Positions 26,597 through 41,505 are shown, numbered from the stretch's first letter. The stretch: 64,000 nucleotides of DNA from Fennellomyces sp. T-0311 (GCA_025266875.1 JALLLT010000012.1:186001-250000), one strand, 5' to 3'. Numbers and translations: made by a program. Notes: generated from the letters alone by a model not told the origin.

Positions 26597-27262
26597 TGTC
26601 AAACCAAAGGATGAACACAGGCAACGGTTGACAGCTACCAACACACATCATCAAGAATACCGCAAACTACAGAAAGCCACGGATCCACCGAAAAACCTCG
26701 TTGAAACGGCAATCGCAGACAAACGCGACGAGGATTTCGCATCACGAATCAAAGAATTCAAGACCGTCCGATGCCTCCGACTAACTCGTATGGTTGACCC
26801 GGTATTTTACCTCCCAACAACCAACAACGACCGGCATCGCCTCATCAACTGGCGTATGAAATGGCTCCCACCATCTTACAAGCCCCAGACCACCCATGTG
26901 GGTTTCTTAAGACACGAAGAGACCATTACAACACCTGTCCACTTGTTGCAGCACAGATGGCTGCGTTACGTGCAGCTTTCGGCAATATCCCTGCGCTACC
27001 ATCCCACATCCTGAACTGCCTTCCGCGCTCGGATGCAGGTTTGACTGGAGACAAGTGGAAGGACGTTAGACCAGCCCTGCTCGATGTACTCCGCAAGATC
27101 GACAGTCTAATTCATCTAAACTACGCTGACGACCAAGAAGAAGCGCTAAACTCCAGGTCCACCCAAACACGGATGGGGTTTTATAACCAAGAAGACCCGT
27201 GGACAAATAGCCGACTATTTCCCCCTCTACGCCAACCTGCCTTTTTTTTACACCTATCGTAG
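26597..27262 (+). mobile_element. 3' tail of a non-LTR retrotransposon, frameshifted
   Basis: Two overlapping plus frames together read like the end of a LINE polyprotein. The first (to about 26885) carries FKTVRCLRLTRMVD and the LINWRMKWLPPSYKP segment typical of the region after the reverse transcriptase; the second (from about 26880) carries CGFLKTRRDHYNTCPLV and HILNCLP, matching the Cys/His-rich C-terminal motif of such elements. A frame change near 26880-26890 separates them, so this copy is dead. The upstream part (reverse transcriptase, endonuclease) is missing, as expected of a 5'-truncated insertion. Assignment rests on motif pattern only. Confidence 0.55.
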
Positions 27263-27819
27263 GGTTTTTTTCAGGCATGATGACTCTATCTTATCTTTCA
27301 TTGTCTTATCATTATTCTCCGTACTGCAAGGAAGAGACATGTGCCTAAAGGAACCTGTCGAGCAACTTCCAAATAAATATATAACTTTTGAACTAAGATT
27401 ATACATCATGTGTCTATAATAGCATGTAGTTACCAGCTTTCGCTTAAGTAATGCATTGCATTATTATATGTATGCAATCACATATGCAGTTATATGAGTG
27501 CGCAATATTCTATTTGACTACAAGGCTTTTAAATAAGCCATTCGAACTTCGCCTTATTTGGTTTCCGGAATATAAATTGATCTTCTATAGTGAGCTGCGA
27601 TTTTTCTATATGTAATAAGTGTGAGCATCTCTTCAGTATTTATAAATAATGTAACGCACCTGATTGAAAGATTCAATCATTGCCTGCTGCTATAGCTGTA
27701 ACTATAGAGTGGAAGAAACTATTATTCTTTTTGTATTATATTATACATACATATTTGGGTCATGTAAATTATAGTGGCTGTTTACATTACTAAAAATATG
27801 TCACACGATGTTGATTGTT
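27263..27819. other. Spacer between two transposon relics
   Basis: Very AT-rich, no coding signal seen. Confidence 0.4.
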
Positions 27820-28185
27820 TGGTTTGCAAATGAATAACCGCAAGCTTCTTTGATGTTTCAATAGGTAGGACAGCATGATAACTGGCACATTGGTCTTACA
27901 GGATTGTGTACTCGTAGCAACATAGGTATGAAAAAGTGCTTGGCAAGGCAATCCACATAGGCGTCTTCATCACCTGTGCCATCCACAACAACCAATGGGC
28001 CAAAGTCTCTAGACCAAAGCTGCCCACACCATCACTGATCCCTTGCCAAGCTTTTCGGTGGTTACAACATGGCGTGCTTCATAACGTTCTCTGTTTCCAT
28101 CGTATGACCCAAGCACCACCATCATTGCTGACAGTCGTATATCTGGACTCATCAGACCAGATGATATTGCTCCACGGCTATACAT
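27820..28185 (-). pseudogene. Broken Tc1/mariner transposase
   Basis: Reading the minus strand in shifting frames recovers the core of a Tc1-type DDE transposase: NIIWSDESRYTTV (first catalytic Asp) near 28170, then NRERYEARHVVTTEKLGKGS and VMVWAAL near 28090-28030, GPLVVVDGTGDEDAYVDC near 27990 and a QDQCASYHAV-like stretch (second Asp region) near 27890. At least two frameshifts and an in-frame stop lie between these blocks. The N-terminal helix-turn-helix half and the inverted repeats were not found, so this is a non-functional fragment. It shares the TA-target superfamily with the two MITEs, but no sequence link between them was seen. Confidence 0.8.
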
Positions 28186-28967
28186 AGCTCAATGCTAACA
28201 GCTAGATCTGTAACTGGGCTATACATTATTAAGTACAAAGTGTTTTTAACACAACTAGGTATAATTACGGTATCGCATTTATTCATAGTCGAGACTCTAT
28301 TATATCTTGTCCACCAATCAGCGGATTATACCGCGACACCAGCTTTATTTTTCGCAGCCACCTTTGATGCTTGGTTCAATATACATTAAAAAAAGGCTGT
28401 CTATTCACTGGGATGGGTAACATAGTATTCATTTTGAAGTTATGCTTAAGCCGGCATAGATTTTACTGTTACATATTAATACAACATCGAAGTCGAATAT
28501 TGTTGTTTTACGTTTCACGACCGTTTCTTATAATTCTATGTATTTGCTCATACGCAGTTGCGCACGTTCTTCTCTTTCTCTTTCTCGTTATACTTTTTAC
28601 ACTTTTAAGAAACAGATCTTACCGACAGCCTGGACTTTACTAAAGTATTTTTTGTTCAAGATCGACGATTGAAACCGTTTTGATTCATATCAAGTCTAAG
28701 TCGATTTATCTTTCGGCTGTGCATTTATCCGCCAAGAATTTTTAGAAGCTCTAAGGTAGTACGGTGGACAATTATGCAGATTAATGACAGAACTTTGTTT
28801 ACTAGTGTATCGTGTGTCTTAAATTACGTATGAGATGATAATATGTTGAACGCATCCACTGTCGCCGTGGCAACCCAATTCGGTAAAACAATTTAAGCGC
28901 CTCAGTGGTTTGCGCTGCTTTTCAATGCTAAGACTAGCTGTCTTTTGTTTTTCAGACACGTTCCACT
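28186..28967. other. Spacer upstream of the YTP1-like gene
   Basis: T-rich sequence with hydrophobic but meaningless frames. The final 100-200 bases should be the promoter of the next gene. Confidence 0.4.
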
Positions 28968-30596
28968 ATGGATGAGCATGAACATGGCCACGGAGCAACT
29001 GGCCACTCGCACAACCTCGATCCTGAAGTGTTCAAGTCAAGTGCCGCCACCGATGAACCCATTGGCTTTATCATGGCACTTCATATCACCTTTATGGTGA
29101 TAGGTACGAGCAGCGATTATGAAGTGGTGGAACTACTTTCTGACATGCGAATTATGCAGCGTTCGGTTTCCTTTATCCGATTGGCATGGTGTTAGGCTTA
29201 TCTAGGAATCGGTGGCATGTTCCTGTACAGATTCTAGCAACCATACTGTTTGTGGTGGGCTACTTTTTAGCGCACGCCCACGGTGGCCGCAACTATGTAA
29301 GGTTTACGCCCCTTTTTCATTGAATATAGTCCATACTCATGCATTGCATTCCACGTGGCAGGAACCTCATATTGCGCATCGATGGTTTGCATCGGTCGTT
29401 ATATGGACGGTGGTTGTACAGCTCATCGCGGGCGGATACCTAAAGCTGCATTGGGAACGCGGGATTCACGGTCGGATTCGGCCCTTCATTGTACCGTTCC
29501 ACAAGATACTGGGTGCTCTGGTACCAGTCATCGGCTACGTGCAGATCATGCTCGGTGTTATTGCAAGTGTTGGATTTTGCTATGGAGGTAACGGGTTGTT
29601 TGTGCATGGCAATTGTGTCTAAGCTTCCATGTTAGACTCCACCGGCCAGTGTCTGGCACACTTTATCATGGGCTCATCGTTCGTTGGTTATGGTATCCTG
29701 TTACTATTGTCGCTTCGTGTAGGCGGCCCATGGTTATTGCGTCGTGGGAAGAGCCAGGAATGGTATGATAGCTGGGTTATCATGCTATGGGGTATCGTCA
29801 ATACTTTCACCGAACACCGGTAAGATATTTCGGGAAGTGCCTATCCTGTGAGACTAAGTAATGGAATATAGATGGGGTCATGACTGGAACCACGGTGATT
29901 ACCAGCATACATCCATGGGTATCATCTGGTGGATTGCTGGCCTTGTTGGTATCATCCTCAGCAGAAAAGGAAAGCGATCCGTGGTGCCGTCGGTCCTCAT
30001 TATTCTTACGGCTGTCGCGTTCCAAGGCCATGCACAGCACGTCCCCAACAGCGGACAGATACATTCATATTTTGGGTATATGCTGATGGCAGGTGGTATT
30101 AGCAGAATCGTTGAAATTTGCTTCGTATGGAAGGAAGGGGTGTTTACCATCTCGCCTTTCCAGTACTTGCCTCCGCTGGTAAGACAGAGTGGCCGTGCTC
30201 AACATCACACAGAGCCTAATGTTTGCGGTGTAGACGCTTATCCTTTCTGGTTTGCTCTTTATGGGTTCAACCGAGGAGCAACTGATGTACCTGAACGGTG
30301 CAGATATCGACGTGAGCTCCTATAGCAACGTGCTACTCTCGTTTGGATTCGCGGTATTCCTGTTTGCGCTGGTGCTTATTCTGCTGTGGGAGAAACTCAC
30401 ACGTTATGACCCATCCACACACACACATTCTCAGCCAGACGCGGGTGGCGATTATAGGGAGCTCCCGTTGGAAAGACCCTCCAACCTCGATACCGACACG
30501 CTGCATGATGCAGGCTCTGACTTCCTTAATGATGACGATGAACAGGATGCGATGGAGCTTAAGACTAGGATCGGAAATGGCCATACGCGTATATAA
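28968..30596 (+). CDS. Ytp1-type multi-pass membrane protein (DUF2427/Ytp1 domains), 450 aa
   Basis: Six exons: 28968-29103, 29160-29296, 29362-29587, 29636-29819, 29872-30178, 30234-30596; 1353 nt in frame. The N-terminus is His-rich (HEHGHGATGHSH) and hydrophilic. The DUF2427 region has helices around FIMALHITFMVIG, MVLGL and ILFVVGYFLAHAHG; then a cytochrome-b561-like pattern of His-bearing helices (HRWFASVV, FHKILGALVPVIGYVQ, CLAHFIMGSS). The Ytp1 half contains the strongly conserved ITEHRWG-like TFTEHRWGHDWNHGDYQHTS motif, the HAQHVPNSGQIHSYFGYMLM helix and GLLFMGSTEEQ. The C-tail is acidic and cytosolic-looking. Conserved histidines suggest metal or haem binding, but the family's biochemical role is not established. 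Exon 4 joins as GDSTGQCLAHF, which fixed that acceptor. Confidence 0.9.
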
Positions 30597-30649
30597 AAAC
30601 CAAGCTCTATCCATTTATAATAGAGTCATTTTTTAATTTTGTTCAGGAT

Positions 30650-31639
30650 ATGTCCCGTCCAGTCCGCGTTACTGAGCTCAAACGGCAACTCGCCGAATCC
30701 ATTGCTGCAATCGATGCCCTGGATAACTTAACCGATGAATCACTCAGGACACAGCAACAAACAACCGAATCCACACTGGTAATGTGAGAGTTGTTTGCCT
30801 TGGAACGCAAAGAAATTAACTATCAAGCAAGGAAACAATGGAAGCAATGCTGGATTCCAGTCAGGATCCGGATTACTTGAAGCGGGTCATGTTCAAACAG
30901 CACAAGTTGGAACGAAAAAAGGTTGGTGCCGGCTGAAGCTTTCGACCAGGGTTGTTAACTGTGTTTCCAGCAAGCACGTAAGCGACGCACTGAAAATAAA
31001 GAGAAACGGAGACTTCAAGTTGAGCAAAGACGGCAGAAATTGCATGCGGATATCGATCGCTGGCAGAAAGATATTCAAGAAGAGGATCGGAAAAAGGTCA
31101 GTGATTTATTTGAAAAAGACAAAGGTAAGGGTAGTGACACAGTTTCCTAGCAATTGCAGCAACTACAAAAGGCTCGTGTGTCATCGTCAGAAAAGTTCAA
31201 GATACATGATTTGAGCAAGTTGGTTGAGAAATTAATACAGTTACGCAACATCCGACGAAAAAAGCTGGAAGCCAAGGGCCATTTCTTCCCTGAAGAAGGA
31301 AACGAGTTCTTTGAGAAGATCAAGGCATGGAACGCTGAACATGAGGAGGGGGAACAGATTTTAGAGCGAGATAGATCGAAAGACACACCTTTGTTCGTTC
31401 ATCCAGATGATCACTGGGAACAAGAGCCTCTTGATACCACGGCATATGGACATTGGAGCCAAGGCTTTCAAGAAATAGACAGTTTACGTCGAGTACGGAA
31501 TCAATGGGACTATTATCTCGATGATGGTCCTAACGAATCTATAGAGGCAAAGGTACCGCCTACTTGGGTTCCACCAGCGCCACCTTCAAACTGGATATGG
31601 GCCACTTGCCTCACCCATCAACCACAACAGCATTTATAA
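30650..31639 (+). CDS. PDCD7: PDCD7 / U11-59K-like minor-spliceosome protein, 277 aa
   Basis: PDCD7 (U11-59K) is part of the U11/U12 di-snRNP that recognises U12-type introns. Four exons: 30650-30778, 30832-30921, 30971-31096, 31151-31639; 834 nt in frame. The N-terminal half is helical and Lys/Arg/Glu-rich (coiled coil from about 55 to 115). The C-terminal half carries the family hallmarks: RNIRRKKLEAKGHFFPEEGNEFFEKI-type region (split here as IRRKKLEAKGHFFPEEG), VRNQWDYYL and the Pro/Trp ending WVPPAPPSNWIWAT. The protein is shorter than the animal one, lacking the long Pro-rich N-terminus. Its ATG lies 53 bp after the stop of the YTP1-like gene, and TTTTGTTCAG|GATATG just upstream looks like a 3' splice site, so a leader intron is possible. 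Confidence 0.8.
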
Positions 31640-34283
31640 ATAAAGATATACAAGCACTCATACCGTTTGTTGTTACGCTTACCGATTGAACATAACTCAG
31701 AATCATCAAGTGTATAATTGATGAACACCCGGCTACACTTCCTTTAATAACATTGGATTTAACGGTGAGGCTGCCAATATAAGGGCGAACCTCTGCCTCA
31801 ATGTATATGCAATCGATATATCCCAAACCATGGCTTGTTCTACGTTCTCAAATTGAAGTTATTGTCAGAAATCCAGCATGCTGTCAGCAATCTTCTGCTT
31901 GCACAATGTCCAAACGACTACACTCATTGACAGAAATGCGCAGCTGCTCTATCAACGGGCCTAATTTGAATAACTTGACACAGTGGAAGTTGAAGTCAAT
32001 TCGTTAATTCGCTATTACATTGATTCCGGCATTCAAGGGTTTCGTGGCAACTCTTGAATTGGGAAAGCGCTCGATCGATTAAACGCTGCACGTAGTGTTC
32101 TCCTCATCGCATGTGGTAACATGCAAAAGTAATGGGAGCTTGACGGAAGCTACTGCAGGACCATTGAAGGCTATTGAAAGCCCGCTAGAACTACTTGATG
32201 ATTATACTGTGGCAAGCAAATTCTACGACACTTAAGGCAAACAGCCGGTGGCGATGCTTTCATGAGCATAGCTTAGGTACAGTCTTTCTATCAGGTTGAC
32301 AAACGCTTTACGAACAAAGAGAATCAACGACGGAACAAAAGAATAAGAAGATAGATTTTGTGACAAAGTATCCACCAGAAGTTTCTGCTCAACTATACGA
32401 TAATTATGAGCAGTTTGGTATCAGTATTTGTTTCGGTGTCGCAACTCATTTCGTAATTTCATGATACAACATTGCCCTGACTTATGGAGATATGTTACTG
32501 TCAACGGATATGCTGATCTTCCCGATTTAATAACTCGTTTTCTAACGGCATTTGAAATCACACGCAGCATCTCTCATAACCTTTTACGATAAAGGACAGC
32601 AGGCTGGAAGCTCTGATAGATATGGCAAAAGACACATAACTCTCTTCAATAAACAATTGTACAACGGGTATTAAAACTTGTACCTGAAGTGTATAAGTGT
32701 ATCTATAATAAACAATTTTCATCACAGTATATTGTTGCTTTCAGAAGCATCTGTAACTTTTTATATTTTTCCAAAGCAGCCTCACAGCCTTAGTATCCAA
32801 CTCGAGTATAGTAATTGTTACTATAACGAAGACTAGTTTGCGTTGGATACGATCATGCCTCAATGCCGAAGGTTTGAGCATCTCTGTTTCTGAAAAGCTT
32901 TGGAAAATCTTTTCTTCGATATATGCCGCGTCAATCACCAATCTCATATGATAGATATCCGGTGGTAATTCTTCCCATCGAACTAATAGATGGGGGTGAA
33001 GTTCTGAAACTACTACTACCACGATGTCCCAGACTCCAAGCGCTGAACTTCATCCGGAGCGATAGACTTCGTTAACCATCATCGCCTGCAATTTCAGCAT
33101 CTCGATCCCTATTTTTCATGCTATCTTCATGATATTGACTTCATAATGTCATTGACAACTACCGTAGATTCCTTAATTATAAATTATCGAGGATAACATG
33201 GACGGCGGATACTTTACACACGTCTAACCAGAGCCAAGGCACACTGGAAAACCTGATAGTCAGGATGCCAAATATAACCACGTTAATGAACCAAAGGGTG
33301 AACCCTGGGTTTGGCAGCTAGTTGGCTTGACTTTACAAATCCACGGGCGGCACGTTCAATTAGTAGCATCATTGATACAACAGAGTCCAACACTGAGATG
33401 TGTATGGCTTTCAGTTCATAGCTCAGTACAATAAGAGACACAACGATTCTTCACATGCCTTCCCGATCATTCCCAGTTTCGTATACTATTTCTTTTCCGT
33501 TTTCACCCCTATATTCTTTGCGACAGGAGTTGATTAGTCGTTAATCAATTAGGTAGTTTGCCATTAAACTTGCAAATTGAACGACGTCTCCTTACAAGGG
33601 TGTAACCGTGATACAGGAACTGATGAGATGATTCTCCATGCACTTACCAATGTAACAGTAGTTAAAAGTACCAATCTAGAAGTCTCGTGTGTGTACGCAC
33701 CGGCCAATAGTTTCTCACATATTACGAACCATGCTTATTTAAATCGCCTATTTCTTCAAGCATATCACTGACGACGGATTGCTTGGTACGTAGGCACAAA
33801 AATATGAATGCGCTGCCCATGGGTGAGAAAAGAGCACTTTCTTACTTAGCGAATATGATGTGTGCCCGATAACTTAATTCCTTTTTTATACGTATTTTAT
33901 AGAGCTTTATTGGCATCTAAAACTTATGATTTTCTAGCATACGCATTACTTATGAGCAATGAGCTGTCGGATGAAAGCAAAATCAGCTTATTTCAACTAC
34001 TGTACACGCACCTCAATGTATATATTCTAAATAGATGACTCGGTAATGTATGTTTATTGGATTCTAGTACATATTACGTATACAAACATACAAAAAGAAT
34101 GATCCATGAACATCGCGAGCTTAAAAGAGAGCAATATCAGATACACGTAGGGACTTGAGAATGCTTAACCTCAAAACTATTCACACTCATTGGTAGTATT
34201 CGCAAAAACCGATGAATAATCAAAAACAAAAAGGTGGTGGTCATAGCGTTTGCATATACATCTCACATTATTTATTATTTTGC
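31640..34283. other. Intergenic region without recognised genes
   Basis: About 2.6 kb, AT-rich. The longest frame (93 codons, minus, 32741-33022) shows no family resemblance. The stretch probably holds the 3' flanks of the converging PDCD7-like and DML1 genes plus decayed sequence. Confidence 0.4.
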
Positions 34284-36610
34284 TTACTCGAGCATAAGCT
34301 CCGTATCCTCCGAATAAGCATCTGATAAGTGCATCAACCCTTCTTTCAACTCAAGATAATCCGCGTATGCCAATCCATATTTGCCTTCAGAGTAATCGGA
34401 CATTTGTCTAAATGGTGCTGATTCAACCTGTTTAACAAGATTGTCAATCTCTGGACAAAGTTCTGGGCCAGTATACATTCGTGACAGAATAGGAACGGAA
34501 TTCAGCGTCTCTGTGGTTTGCTCCTTCGACCTACATAAATGTTCATGGTTCAGCTCGTCTTTTTCATACTTCATATAACACGGTAAATCATACAAGAATC
34601 CATTGATATCACATTTTGGCGTGAAGAACTGTGGGTATGAGTTCGGAAGAGGATATGGAATATTATCAATAAAGCGCCTAATAATTTGTATTAGTTCGTT
34701 TTTCTTCTGAGGAAAGATTACTCTGTGGCTTACGGTTCAGTGTGTGAAAACTTGTGGTATAAACTTCGTGTGTACTCATATAATCCTTTGTCGTGGGCAT
34801 GTACAGATGCTCTTGGTAGTCCTCGTACTATAACATCTTCAGCAAACACATTACTAGAACTTTTATCCTATAATTCGAGTTAATAACATGGATGATTCAA
34901 TCAAAATATACCTTGTAGACGAACCAGCACGAGTTTCGACAGCTCAATCGCGGGCGCAATACTATTCTTGAACAAATTATGCGTTGCGTCGAAGCCATCC
35001 TTCAAAAATGGTAGTGGTAAAGAAGCAGAAATACCCGAGAGTCGTGTGGTGCCTTGACCATTCATTTTGTAGCACAAGTCGCCAATAGTCATTAAATTGC
35101 TTTTTACTCTAGTGAAGTAAGTGAGTGTTAAGCTAGTAGACCATAATTCCTATTGAAAGTACTAACCTGTACGCCAGTGACACGGTTTCTATAGCGGCTG
35201 AGAGGATAGCGCTTGTATGGTACAACGAATTACACTATCCAAGCGTGAGTCTCTTATTGTACAAAATAAATCCACGACTTACATTGGGATGGATGTAAGG
35301 GAATAATTTTGATTTGCGAATATGGGCTGGCGATGGTGTATAAAGAGGAACATATGTTGTGCACAAGTCCAGTATCCTTGTCATGCTCAGTGATCGGTTT
35401 AATACCACTCTTTGCTTCGCGCGCTAGATTGGAAAATACGCTTTAGCATACCAACTGAACACAAGACCTTTTTTTTACCTCTTGTGCCGGCATTGATGTT
35501 GATTGCAGACCATAACAGAGTATTGGTGTCTTTGCAAACTCGTCACGGACATCGTGTAATAAGCCTTCAGTGAATCCACTAAAAGCATCATCTATACCAG
35601 CAAATACTTGGAAGCCCTGTACAACAAAAACGATTGGGGACAGTTAGTCTCATAACCGAACCAACAAGGTGAACATTCAACCTGAAGATTATCACACTCC
35701 TCGACAAATCGACGAAAATTATCTTCAAATGACTCCGTTTCCTGAAATATGCTTATATCATTAAACTCATGTATAGTGTAGAAGAATGGTAGTAATACAA
35801 ACCCGTTCATAATCACTATATGATTGACGGCCCACTGGATATGTATTGTATGGCATAATACTGTCATCCATATTATGCGTAGTAACTTGATTCATGGATC
35901 GTGGATGGTAATAGATTCTGTTAAAATCAGACCATGTCTTGACGGACCTATCATCCAATTGAACCATTTCTGCATTGGGATCCTTCAATTCCAATTAGAC
36001 ATAAGCACAATTATGTTCCTGGAACCTTACCACTTCCATGCGCTCCAATTGTTGTTGATATGCATTTTTCGGATACTGATCGGACACGACTTTGTTGACT
36101 CCCTGATCCCTATACTGCATGATTAATACCACTTTTCGTCATCAATGCCGAGACATACCAATCGACAGTATCATTCACATCCGCTGTAAACAATTGGTTG
36201 TATTTTTGGAGTGATCCAAACCCACCTAATTGGACAGTAAGTAAAATTATACAAGCTCGACAAACGCGTGCTTGCCCTTCAAGTCGTATATCAATACGCG
36301 TGGCGTATATGTCTCGGTGCCCTGAGAAAAGGGGAGGTTAGCACTTGTACAATGGAGGGAATCATTGTGCCATACTTACGGTTGGAGTCAATCCAGCACG
36401 ATATAAAATGTCATGATCTAATTCAACTGCAGATGCCTTGCCCTCAGGATCCGATCCGTAGATGAAGTACTCTTCCTAATATCCAAGCGTCAGTTTCGTT
36501 AATGCTCAGTAGGCAATCAAGTGGCTTGATTAGTAGACCTGGGTGTTCCAGAAATGAGTTCCAACGTAATTGGCGAGATTTCCGAGCTGCAAAGTAACGA
36601 TTTCGCGCAT
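34284..36610 (-). CDS. DML1: DML1/Misato family protein (tubulin/FtsZ-like), about 552 aa
   Basis: Misato/DML1 proteins act in mitochondrial distribution and mitotic spindle assembly and carry divergent tubulin-like segments. Thirteen exons: 36610-36539, 36475-36380, 36321-36276, 36225-36159, 36109-36031, 35982-35803, 35741-35682, 35616-35479, 35423-35283, 35234-35167, 35108-34925, 34867-34734, 34677-34284. The start REIVTLQLGNLANYVGTHFW is the hallmark tubulin-like opening. Also seen: YFIYGSDPEGKA, VLIYDLKG joined to GFGSLQKYNQL by a GC-AG intron, TWSDFNRIYYHPRS, FVEECDNLQ joined to GFQVFAGIDDAFSGF (nucleotide-fold segment), LYHTSAILSAA and SSSNVFAEDVIVRGLPRA. The exon 11 donor is uncertain: the best-looking site (GTATAT at 34911) breaks the frame, while GTTCGT at 34924 keeps it. 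Confidence 0.9.
36226..36275 (-). other. GC-AG intron 3 of DML1
   Basis: The junction reads GAAGG|GCAAGC ... AATTAG|GTGGG. It restores the family segment YDLKGGFGSLQKYN. The only nearby GT donor would leave a 27-nt intron and a wrong phase. Confidence 0.75.
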
Positions 36611-36815
36611 AGTTCAAACAAAAGATATGTATCCCAGATCCCCGACAACATTTTATTGCGAGATGAGGTAATCAAGGTAACTGCAATCCAGCTTTTACTA
36701 TGGATACACATCCATTTCTTCTATCCTACAGACCAAACACCCATAACGCCACTAGTGAAACTGTGCTTATATAACATGTCTCGTGTATGCCAATTGAAAA
36801 ATGTATACATAATGT

Positions 36816-37883
36816 TCAGTAAAGGCGGCGCCGACTTTTCTGCGCTTCAGAAGTTTCTGTTGGATTGAACTGCGCAGAATATCGACTTTCGAGAGGTGGT
36901 TTAGAGTCCTCGACTTCACCGTACACATATGATCGTGTTCTTGCACGCTCCTTTTGTTCACGCTCTAATCGTTGCGCTCGCAGAGCTTCGATGGACTTTG
37001 ACGACGATTTCTTAGACGAAGATGGCTTCTTAAAGTTTTGATAAGGATACTGCGTCAGACCTTCTTCGTAAACAAGTCCATACCTCTTTTTTATGCTTCT
37101 TTCGATCATGATGTCGCTCCCTTCGCTCGGGATGTTTCTCTTTCCGCTTCTCATCCCGTTTGGCCAGACTGGAGCGTATTTCGGCGAGTGGATCTTGATC
37201 CAATTTGATAGGGTCCCTTTTCCTCCTCTTGTTTGACTTGTCTTCCTTCCTTTTGAAACTGCTGCTCGTTGAACATTCGCCAAACCGATCATACTCGTTC
37301 ACCGCGTACCATGGCATAGATTCTAGCAAGGATTAGCGGGCTGTTTGCGGACTTTAGGACCCGTTTACCTTTGGTGGCGTCTTTATCTAAGTACATTGTT
37401 ATCTGTCGCTCCCATTTTTCATCCTTTGCCTTTTGCTCTGCAACATATTCCTCATTTGCAGCATGTTCATTTGCTTCCTGTACACCTTTGTTAATACAAC
37501 CCTGTTTTTTACTTTGTGTGAGATGGCCAACCTTTTCGAACAGATTAACATGCTCCACCGGCCGTGTTACCGCAGTTCTATCAGAATCTTGCCCCTGTCT
37601 GTTTTGTGCTCGTTGTCGCAGCAAGTTTAAGCGAGCTTCACTCTCCTACATAATGCAAAGAAAGTGAGACTAGGGGGTCATTTCAGATTTCGTCGTTGCT
37701 TACAGCTTGCGCAGCTCGCTCTGCCTTAGCTTCCTCTTCTACTCGTGCATTTGCCTCATCGCGCTTGACTCGCTCAATGTTCTTTTTGTTGTATACGTGC
37801 CAGCTGTTTTAACTCGAATAGCTTAATTGATGATCTTGTTGATTATCGTGTGATTCGAACCTTTTGTGTGGTAAAATATTCAT
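36816..37883 (-). CDS. LENG1-like CIR_N-domain protein, 283 aa
   Basis: Five exons: 37883-37861, 37803-37704, 37645-37369, 37322-37084, 37028-36816; 852 nt in frame. The first two exons give MNILPHKSWHVYNKKNIERV, the CIR_N box found in LENG1 and in splicing-associated proteins such as Cwc25. The middle has VNLFEKVGHL and a long Lys/Glu/Gln-rich helix; PWYAVNEYDRFGE matches the LENG1 PWY motif. The C-terminus is Arg/Lys/Ser-rich, likely nuclear and disordered. The role of LENG1 is poorly known; association with the spliceosome is inferred from the CIR_N box. The first exon is just 23 nt. Its stop lies 205 bp upstream of the DML1 start on the same strand. Confidence 0.8.
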
Positions 37884-39124
37884 TGCAAGACAGGTTTTTG
37901 TCAAAAGTGAGAATTCCTAAATAGTGCGACTGGCGTATATAACCTGGGTCATGCAGGAAGGTTATTTGGCCGTTTAAAGCACTCTTAGAATAACCATGGC
38001 TCTTCATTAGGATTAAAGCCGTATTCATAGTATCATAATAGTTGACGCCGTTCATTTTATAATCCATATTACACGGACGTAATCCTAGAACAATCAAATC
38101 GATTTTTCCACGTCAAGCAATATGCATCTATGTGGAATGCACAGATAATCCACAACTGGAGTACTGACGTATATGTAGCATGAACGATCGCGACTTTGCA
38201 TTAGTAAGCTGGATACGTAATGACCTCCTTTACGTTCTCACATATCTAACGATTACTTCGCGGACCCAGTTTAGTCACCTCTAGAATACTATGGCAACGG
38301 GGGATTGCCCCCTTTTTCTGCCAGCATTTGAGAATATGATTGCATCTCATGACATGTACAAAGATTTTATGCTACTAGAACTACTTGATAATGTAGTCGG
38401 CATTATCTACTGCTTAGCGAACGCTTACAAAGAAGGTTACCATCGATTCGTACAATTGCTGCTTCCATGAGAGCATACGATGATGTATCTGCAGCCACTG
38501 CATATCGTAATAAATCAAAATGAGACGTTGGCGGGCAGAAGTCGCTGAATGGTGACACTTGTATATTAATTGCACCAAAGATCGCCCATGTCCAATGGTT
38601 TTTACGATGTGTTGGTCGCCTTGTAGCACACTAGCTCCCCAATTATTGGCATTTGACAGCATTTCTATCCAAGGTTAACATGGTTTCTTGCGCCTTGCAC
38701 ATATGTAAATACGTTACATTAAAAGCAAGAGTTTATCAAGTGATCTCGTGAACATTGTTTTGGTACATACGATAGACTACAGCATTATGGCCGGGGCTGT
38801 TGCACAATACGGAACACAGTGTTATGAGGTTTTCACTTTAATAAAAGTTGACGAATGGGATAAAGATAGAATCGATCACCGTACAGCCTCATTCTAACAG
38901 GAAGGAACCCTGGCATGGCAAGGTCGTTGTAAGCTGCAGAAGTGGTGGGTGGACATCGGCCAATCAGCGTAGGGCCTTTCCGTAGTCCGGCAGAGGATTT
39001 CATCATCGACACATTTTACTTTCCCGAAATGGTAACACGATCGTCATTGCTCAAAACCAAAGTAAAAAAAAAAACCCAGCTTCATTATTTTTTGCAACTT
39101 TCTTGCTTAAAAACCCATTCAACC
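37884..39124. other. Divergent intergenic region between LENG1-like and PTP genes
   Basis: Should contain both promoters. Short frames (minus 37843-38097 and 38414-38662) are not recognisable. The PTP frame is open upstream to 38942, so an N-terminal extension cannot be excluded. Confidence 0.45.

Positions 39125-41505
<2,381 letters not shown>

Noticed and set aside
37045..37060. GTATCCTT on the minus strand in the last LENG1 intron, resembling a U12-type donor
   Set aside because: It lies within 25 nt of the acceptor; the phase-consistent intron uses GTATGG at 37083, an ordinary U2-type donor.
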